DNA of 38,019 nucleotides from Protostelium mycophagum (lineage: Eukaryota; Evosea; Variosea; Protosteliida; Protosteliaceae): assembly GCA_002081555.1 (NCBI GenBank), contig MZNV01000797.1, positions 1 to 38,019 on the forward strand, given 5' to 3'. The position numbers were made by a program, and so were the translations under genes. Under the pieces are notes generated by a model that saw only the letters and a list, made by a program, of their open reading frames with translations, did not search any database and had not been told where the DNA came from. Of this stretch, positions 32,624 through 38,019 are shown in pieces; the stretch's first letter is position 1, and each line of letters starts with the position of its first letter.

Positions 32624-35070
32624 ATGAAGATCATAGACCTCATCAATGACCGTATCAAAGCACAACAGACACCCTTCTATTCCTTCGAATACTTCCCGCC
32701 AAAAACAGAGAAGGGTAACAGTTCCATCACATTTTCGGCTGATGCTCTTTAGGGTTAGAGAACCTTTACGAAAGATTGGATAGAATGTCTGCTCTTTCAC
32801 CTCTTTGGATAGACGTCACATGGGGGGCCGGTGGATCAACCTCTAAATTAACTCACGAAATTTGTGATACCGCTCAGAACTATTTTCATTTGGAGACCAT
32901 GATGCATCTGACCTGCACGAATATTTCTGTCGCAGAAGTGAAACAAGCTCTCGAACAAGCCAAAGCTGCTGGCATACAGAATATACTGGCCCTCAGAGGA
33001 GGTTCGACGTCGCATCGATCCTTTTCGATAAACACCTCTCAACAACACAGATCCACCAAGAGGAGAGACCTGGACACAAGCAGAGAATGGGTTTCTAAGA
33101 GCTACTGATCTCGTCAAATTTATCAGAGCAGAATACGGGGATTACTTTGGTATTGCCGTTGCTGGTGCGTTTATGTAGATTCTAATCATCTCATTATTGT
33201 TTTTGTCAACTGTCGAGCTAGCAGCGTTGACATGAGTACGTGTTCCGTCTGCAAAAAATAATAAAGATTGTTGGTATTAATATACTAAGAATAACAGGAT
33301 ATCCTGAAATGCACACCGAATCTACAAGCTCAGAGGATGACGTGGCACACCTGAAGTCAAAAATAGACGCAGGAGCGGATTTCGTTGTGACCCAATTGTT
33401 TTACGATCTGGATATGTACCACAAATACGTGGCAGATTGTAGAAAGGCTGGCATTACGTGTCCCATAATTCCAGGTAAATACACGTCATCAGCATATCTG
33501 CGACGATTTAATTTATTTATTTCGAGAGAGACACATCTTTATGTTCCTAAAAGCAGGCAGGAGTGATGCCCATACAAGGATATGCGGGGTTCTTACGGAT
33601 GACGTCATTATGTAAGACGAATGTGCCACAGAATATTCTTGCAGACTTGGAGAATATCAAGGTAATGCTCTGCATTTTCGTCTGAAATTACATCAAAAAT
33701 CCAATCAAAAAATACCTAGAAGTGATAACACTTTGCTGACGAATTTTTATTAGAACGACGATGAGGCAGTAAAAGAGTACGGAGTGCAACAGTGTGTCTC
33801 TATGTGTACAGAATTATTCAGAAATGGATCTCTCGGTGTGCACTTTTACACTCTGAATTTGGAAAAATCCATCATAAAAACTCTGGAAGGGCTCTGTTTA
33901 TTGAGCCACGATTTTGCACATAAGCCACTTCCTTGGGCGAAACATTCTGACAGTGAGATTATTTATATTCTTATTTATTTTGATTTTATTGATCTACAAC
34001 TGAGTGAAAACAGTTAGACAAGGAAGAAGGAGCGGTGAAGACGTAAGACCCATCTTCTGGAGAAACAGACCCAAGTCGTACATTGAAAGGACCAGTTGCT
34101 GGGACGAATTTCCCAATGGGAGATGGGGGCACGCACATTCTCCAGCATTCGGAGATTTAACAGATTATCACCTGGCAACACCACAGGCATCCAAGGTGAG
34201 TGTTGTAGATATCACTTTTTAGTCCACAAATTCAAAATGTGACAAGTGAATTGTGAAATACATCCACATATTTTATATAAATAAAAATGATTTATATCAG
34301 GAATTTGAGCGCAGGGAAGCCTTTGGTCGGGAGCTCAGCAGTGAACAGTCTGTTTATGATATCTTCGCCAAATATTGTTCCGGTGAAATCGACCGGTTGC
34401 CATGGAGTGAGACACCCCTGGCCCTGGAGTCTGAGATCATCCTCGCAAAGCTCGTCGCCTTGAACAAGCGCGGATTTTTGACTATTAATTCACAACCCAA
34501 AGTGAACGGGTGTCCCTCTTCTGATGAGATCCACGGATGGGGTCCAAAGAATGGCTATGTCTACCAAAAGGTTCTCATCTACAATTCTGCAGTTATCACG
34601 ATATATTTGCCAACAAAACCTCGACATCAATACTGAACAACTCAGGCCTATTTAGAATTTTTCGCACCACCGGAGAAGACGATAGAATTATACCACGCCT
34701 TAAAGACATCTCCGAGCATCTCCTTCCATGCTGTTAATCTCTTAGGGGAGTCTCTGTCAACACACAACCTACCCAGTACAACGGCGGTCACGTGGGGGGT
34801 CTTCCCAGGGAGGGAGATCATTCAGCCGACCGTTGTAGATTCCGAGAGTTTCATGGTGTGGAAGGACGAAGCTTTCGGACTTTGGACGACCCAGTGGATC
34901 AGCCTTTACAAGCAGGGAAGCCCCAGCGTACAGGTGATCAGTAGAGTGCACTTCTGGATTGTTAATCACATTTCTAGATTTTAGAGAAGATTCGTGACAC
35001 GTATTACCTCATCAACATCGTGGACAATGACTACATCAATGGGAACATCTTCGATGTGATTGCCAAATAA
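32624..35070 (+). CDS. MTHFR: Methylenetetrahydrofolate reductase (eukaryotic two-domain)
   Basis: FAD enzyme reducing 5,10-methylene-THF to 5-methyl-THF for methionine synthesis. About 590 residues, roughly ten exons, ATG at 32624 ([18 protein letters not shown]). Catalytic barrel: [86 protein letters not shown]. After [19 protein letters not shown] and [20 protein letters not shown], typical linker elements, comes the SAM-binding regulatory domain ([38 protein letters not shown]). The phosphorylated Ser-rich N-terminus of vertebrate MTHFR is absent. The stop lies inside AATAAA (35066-35071). Confidence 0.96.
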
Positions 35071-35637
35071 ATAGATAACTCATTCTGTCTCATCAAAAAT
35101 TCCAAGTACAGAGATGCGCAAAGGGAATGTTGACCTTCCTTCGTCTTCTCAATGCGTGAGTTCCGGTTACTAACGTGCAGTACTGCCTCCTGTTCATGCG
35201 GGGGAAGGGAACGTCGACAATTCGGTCAATCCGTGGAACCACTTCCGAGGATTTTCTGAAGTTCTTGTTATTCACCCCATGTCTAGGAAGTGTTTCCATA
35301 GCTTTTGCCGCCAAAAAATTACCCTCAAAGATTATCAAATTATCCGAATCGGAAAATTAGTCGGATTCCGCCTTGAATGAATTACGGATCTTCGGAGTTA
35401 CGATTCCTCAGGAATTTTTGACATTCCAAATGGATCCGGACAGTCCAATGCCGGAAAAAGTCAAATCCGTTATAGAAATTGCATTTTTCCGACCAAGTTC
35501 GAATGAAATTTCACCACTAAACAGAATTTCAAATTATCCGCAGGTCCGGGTTCGGATGTTGCGACACTTTCGGTTTTGGTCGTCCTCTCTCTCATTTTTA
35601 AGAAGCAACAGAAGACAACAAGAACAACTATAACAAG
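35071..35637. other. Intergenic region rich in CCG/CGG inverted motifs
   Basis: Between MTHFR and the HAD gene. The right half has many TCCG/CGGA elements: the perfect odd palindrome TCCGAATCGGA at 35343-35353, then GTCGGATTCCG, ACGGATCTTCGGAG, ATCCGGAC, AATCCG, TTTCCGACC and GTCCGGGTTCGGAT up to about 35560. A minus-strand frame (about 35299-35093, METLPRHGVNNKNF) is possible but unsupported. Confidence 0.5.
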
Positions 35638-36677
35638 ATGACCGCCCCTCTACCAAAGAACTTTATCGGAGAAGATATCAAGCTCGTCGTAACTGACGTC
35701 GACGGGACTCTCCTTGGACCTGACCACAAACTGAGCGACCGCACAGCAGAAGTACTGAATGCCTTACCAGAGGACGTCACATTTATGCTGGCCACCGGCA
35801 AGACCAGATGGTCGACAAGAGAGATCTTCGAGAAAGTTGGTCAGTACATGCTTCGACCTCGACAACACCAGACTCACTCTTTGTAGGGAGATTACAGAAC
35901 AACCCCTCAATTTTTTTGAACGGATTATACGTTGTCAACCCCGACGGTACACCGCGCTACGAGACCTTATTGCCCAAAGATGTTGTCGCCAAGATGCTCG
36001 ACTTCTCAAAAGAATTCAACCATTTCATGATGGTGTTCTCAGGAGACAAAGTGATGGGATCAACGCACTGCTGGACCGACAAACTCGCCGCACTCATAGA
36101 GATGTACCACGAGCCAAAGTGCGAGCAAATGAACCACGATGAGCTTAGAAAGCAAGTATCTGAGGGAGCTCTGCCTGTTCACAAAGTGATGTATCTGGCA
36201 GACGCCGACTCGATATCATCAGTGGCGAGAGAAGAACTGTCAAAATATATGACTGCGTACGACATGGTAAGACACCACTTCAACTCTTCCCGCCGACATT
36301 ATCCTGACTTTTGTACAGGGAGATGCATATGTCCCCTTTCAAGCGGTGCCACAACTATTAGAGATTGTCCCAGGAGGAACATCAAAGGCTGTGGCTTTAG
36401 ACAAAGTAATCAAAGACATGGGTATCAAGCCCAACCAGATCATCGCCTTTGGGTAAGTGTTTTGTGTTTTCTGGTGGTTTCCATAATTAAAGTTGTCTTC
36501 AGAGACGGAGAGAATGACATGGCTATGCTGCAATACGCAGGCTGCTCAGTGGCTGTTGGAAACGCCAAACCATTCGTCAAGCCCATGGCCAAATATGTCG
36601 GCCTGTCAAACAAAGAGGACGGACTTGCAGACGTTCTTTCAAGAGTTTTTGACATCGGAATGGAGTGCCACAGCTAG
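35638..36677 (+). CDS. Cof-type HAD-superfamily phosphatase
   Basis: Phosphatase of the HAD class IIB (Cof) group, usually acting on sugar phosphates or nucleotides. ATG at 35638; four exons; TAG at 36675-36677. Motif I LVVTDVDGTLLG supplies the nucleophilic Asp, motif II-like FMLATGKTR follows, SKAVALDKVIKDMG supplies the Lys, and FGDGENDMAML is motif IV. The C2-type cap lies between (FLNGLYVVNPDG ... KVMYLADADS). Cytosolic; substrate not predictable. The end lies 53 bp from the convergent GH16 gene. Confidence 0.92.
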
Positions 36678-36730
36678 AGTGTATAATAAACTCAACTTTT
36701 GAATTTATTTGATAAGGAATACAATCTTCT

Positions 36731-37610
36731 TTATGCGGAGACGGTGACATAAGAAGGCAGAGAGTCAAGGGACCAATAAGCCGCCCTAGAGTACTTTGCA
36801 ACGACGGTCTTGCCAGTGGGGAACTTTCCATAGTAGGCGTCCTGATTGGTGACCACCCAATTGTTCAGTATGAGGTTCATGGGCGCTGTGGGCACCTGCA
36901 CATTCTGCTGATTGCGAGTGGTAAAGTGCTCTTTGCCGTCGACATACCAAGAGATGTACTGCAAATGTTTCAGATAATCGCGAAGGATGAAGTTGCACCT
37001 TGCTCGTCCAGAGGATTCCATAGGCGTGAGGTTGAAGACGAGCGTTGAAACCAAGGTTCTTTACTCCCCAGCCGTAGGTGTTTCCTCCAGCATAATGTGT
37101 GTAGGAGATCCCAGTACAATTCTTTGCCCCTCCTTCAAATTCGATGTCGATCTCGGCGCCTGATGGCCGCCATCAGTTGCAGCAATGAGAGGAGTGACTC
37201 ACCTCCTTCCACTTGTCCGTAAGTAAAAGCAGAAGAGATTCCTCCAGTTGAGCAGGCAGGGATGAAAGTGGCCTGAAATGAATCAACACTTGTCATCAAA
37301 AGAGAGCACAAACCTCGAAGTAGCCATATTGGTATTGATTATTGGTAACGATCTCTCCAGCTCTCCATTTCTTTCCTCCACAAGAGCCAGGGCATCCGGT
37401 TTGATCGATGACGAGCTGTAAGCCTGTGGTTCCAGTGCGAACTTGACTTGTAGACCAAGAGGAGGCAAAGTCGTCAGAAGAAGCATAGGTAGAGATCTCC
37501 CAAACATTTTGATTTAACGTTCTGAAGTTGTCATCAAATTGAGGTGCTCCTGCAGCAAGAAGAGCGGAAGATGCGAGAGCGGTGACCGTAAAGAGGAGAG
37601 GGGCTCTCAT
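36731..37610 (-). CDS. Secreted glycoside hydrolase family 16
   Basis: Endo-beta-glucanase or related enzyme; family members cut beta-1,3/1,4-glucans, relevant to feeding on fungal or bacterial walls or to cyst-wall turnover. Four exons, about 250 residues. Signal peptide MRAPLLFTVTALASSALLAA. Beta-sandwich landmarks: FDDNFRTLNQNVWEIS, WRAGEIVTNNQYQYGYFEAT, the catalytic signature GAEIDIEFEG (two Glu around Asp), and YISWYVDGKEHFT, MNLILNNWV. The intron boundaries fall just before AEIDIEFEG and before YISWYV. TAA at 36731. Confidence 0.93.
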
Positions 37611-38019
37611 GTTCCGATTGGGCTGTAAAAAATGAAGGAACCCAGCAGACAAATCAGTTGATATCCCCCGACACTGTTCGTTTGAAAGTTCCGCTCAATC
37701 TTTACCTTCGAATACCGGACTCCCTATACAACCGTCAGAGGGAATGTGTCACTGTCAATCTGAGCACTTTCAAGTTGAAAGAATTTTATCTCTGACAAGG
37801 TCACAACCATCACAGTCTGTGTCTCGTTTCTAAACACATTTGTTCAAGCTCGTTTGCTCGTTTACTCGTTTATTCAGCCGCAAGTTGGCCTGTTTTACAA
37901 CTGGCCTGCGTGCAGCCGGGTAAGTATTGGTGATTGTCGGTTCGTGCCTCTATGTGTCGGATGGTAGTTCATCGTAGTGATCAGGTGAGGGGGGATCTAG
38001 TGGTTGGGGTGGGTGGGTG
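37611..38019. other. Upstream region of the GH16 gene, no gene seen
   Basis: No convincing gene. A small direct array of CTCGTTT (GCTCGTTTGCTCGTTTACTCGTTT type, about 37847-37875) and a G-rich right edge (GGTTGGGGTGGGTGGGTG) stand out. Confidence 0.5.

Noticed and set aside
37980-38019. Telomere-like G-rich end
   Set aside because: The bases are G-rich but not a regular telomeric repeat; the window is probably just cut here.

Overview
The window is a gene-dense stretch of nuclear DNA from a unicellular eukaryote. Most genes are split by many introns of about 37-60 nt, usually GTRNGN...YAG. Intergenic gaps are often only 40-170 bp. TAA, TAG and TGA are all used as stops, so the code is standard. 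A stand-alone thymidylate synthase (not fused to DHFR), axonemal proteins (an EFHC1/RIB72 homologue and a CFAP53 homologue), Rab21, a BAF53/Arp4-type actin-related protein and a p53/Rel/CudA-like factor together suggest a flagellated unikont protist. An amoebozoan amoeboflagellate such as a protosteloid is my best guess, but it is an inference. I saw no tRNA, rRNA, CRISPR array, transposon or viral element.

Left part (1-5.8 kb): lineage-specific genes I cannot name. It opens with a 412-bp-spaced direct duplication (1-268 = 413-680) over the 3' end of a small minus-strand gene. Next comes an orphan minus-strand gene (4138-1716) with an internally duplicated module, divergent from an orphan plus-strand gene (4508-5804) that also has repeated segments.

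Middle-left (5.8-13 kb): a minus-strand protein with two SUMO-interacting motifs followed by an F-box (7296-5807) shares a 166-bp promoter with an LRR-ankyrin protein (7463-9544). A type I membrane protein (10466-9587) shares a promoter with thymidylate synthase (10622-11726). Rab21 follows (12019-12976).

Centre (13-20.3 kb): CFAP53 (minus), mitochondrial ribosomal protein bL27m (plus), a 42-residue micro-gene, EFHC1/RIB72 (13 exons) and a p53/Rel-like or CudA-like transcription factor. CFAP53 and EFHC1 are both inner proteins of ciliary doublet microtubules.

Middle-right (20.4-28 kb): a small coiled-coil protein, a secreted DJ-1/Hsp31-like protein divergent from monothiol glutaredoxin 3, the KDEL receptor, and mitochondrial phosphatidylserine decarboxylase sharing an 81-bp promoter with a mitochondrial PPR protein.

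Right part (28-38 kb): an Arp4/BAF53 gene containing a U12-type AT-AC intron, a poorly resolved short-chain-dehydrogenase-like fragment, a small four-helix membrane protein, methylenetetrahydrofolate reductase, a Cof-type HAD phosphatase and a secreted glycoside hydrolase family 16 enzyme. Thymidylate synthase and MTHFR both use 5,10-methylene-THF but lie 21 kb apart.

Main points for a second look: the U12 AT-AC intron; the tandem-SIM plus F-box architecture (a possible SUMO-directed SCF ligase); repeated E2F-like CCCGCCAAA motifs, three of them sense-oriented inside introns; very short and GC-AG introns; and AATAAA signals that touch or overlap stop codons.
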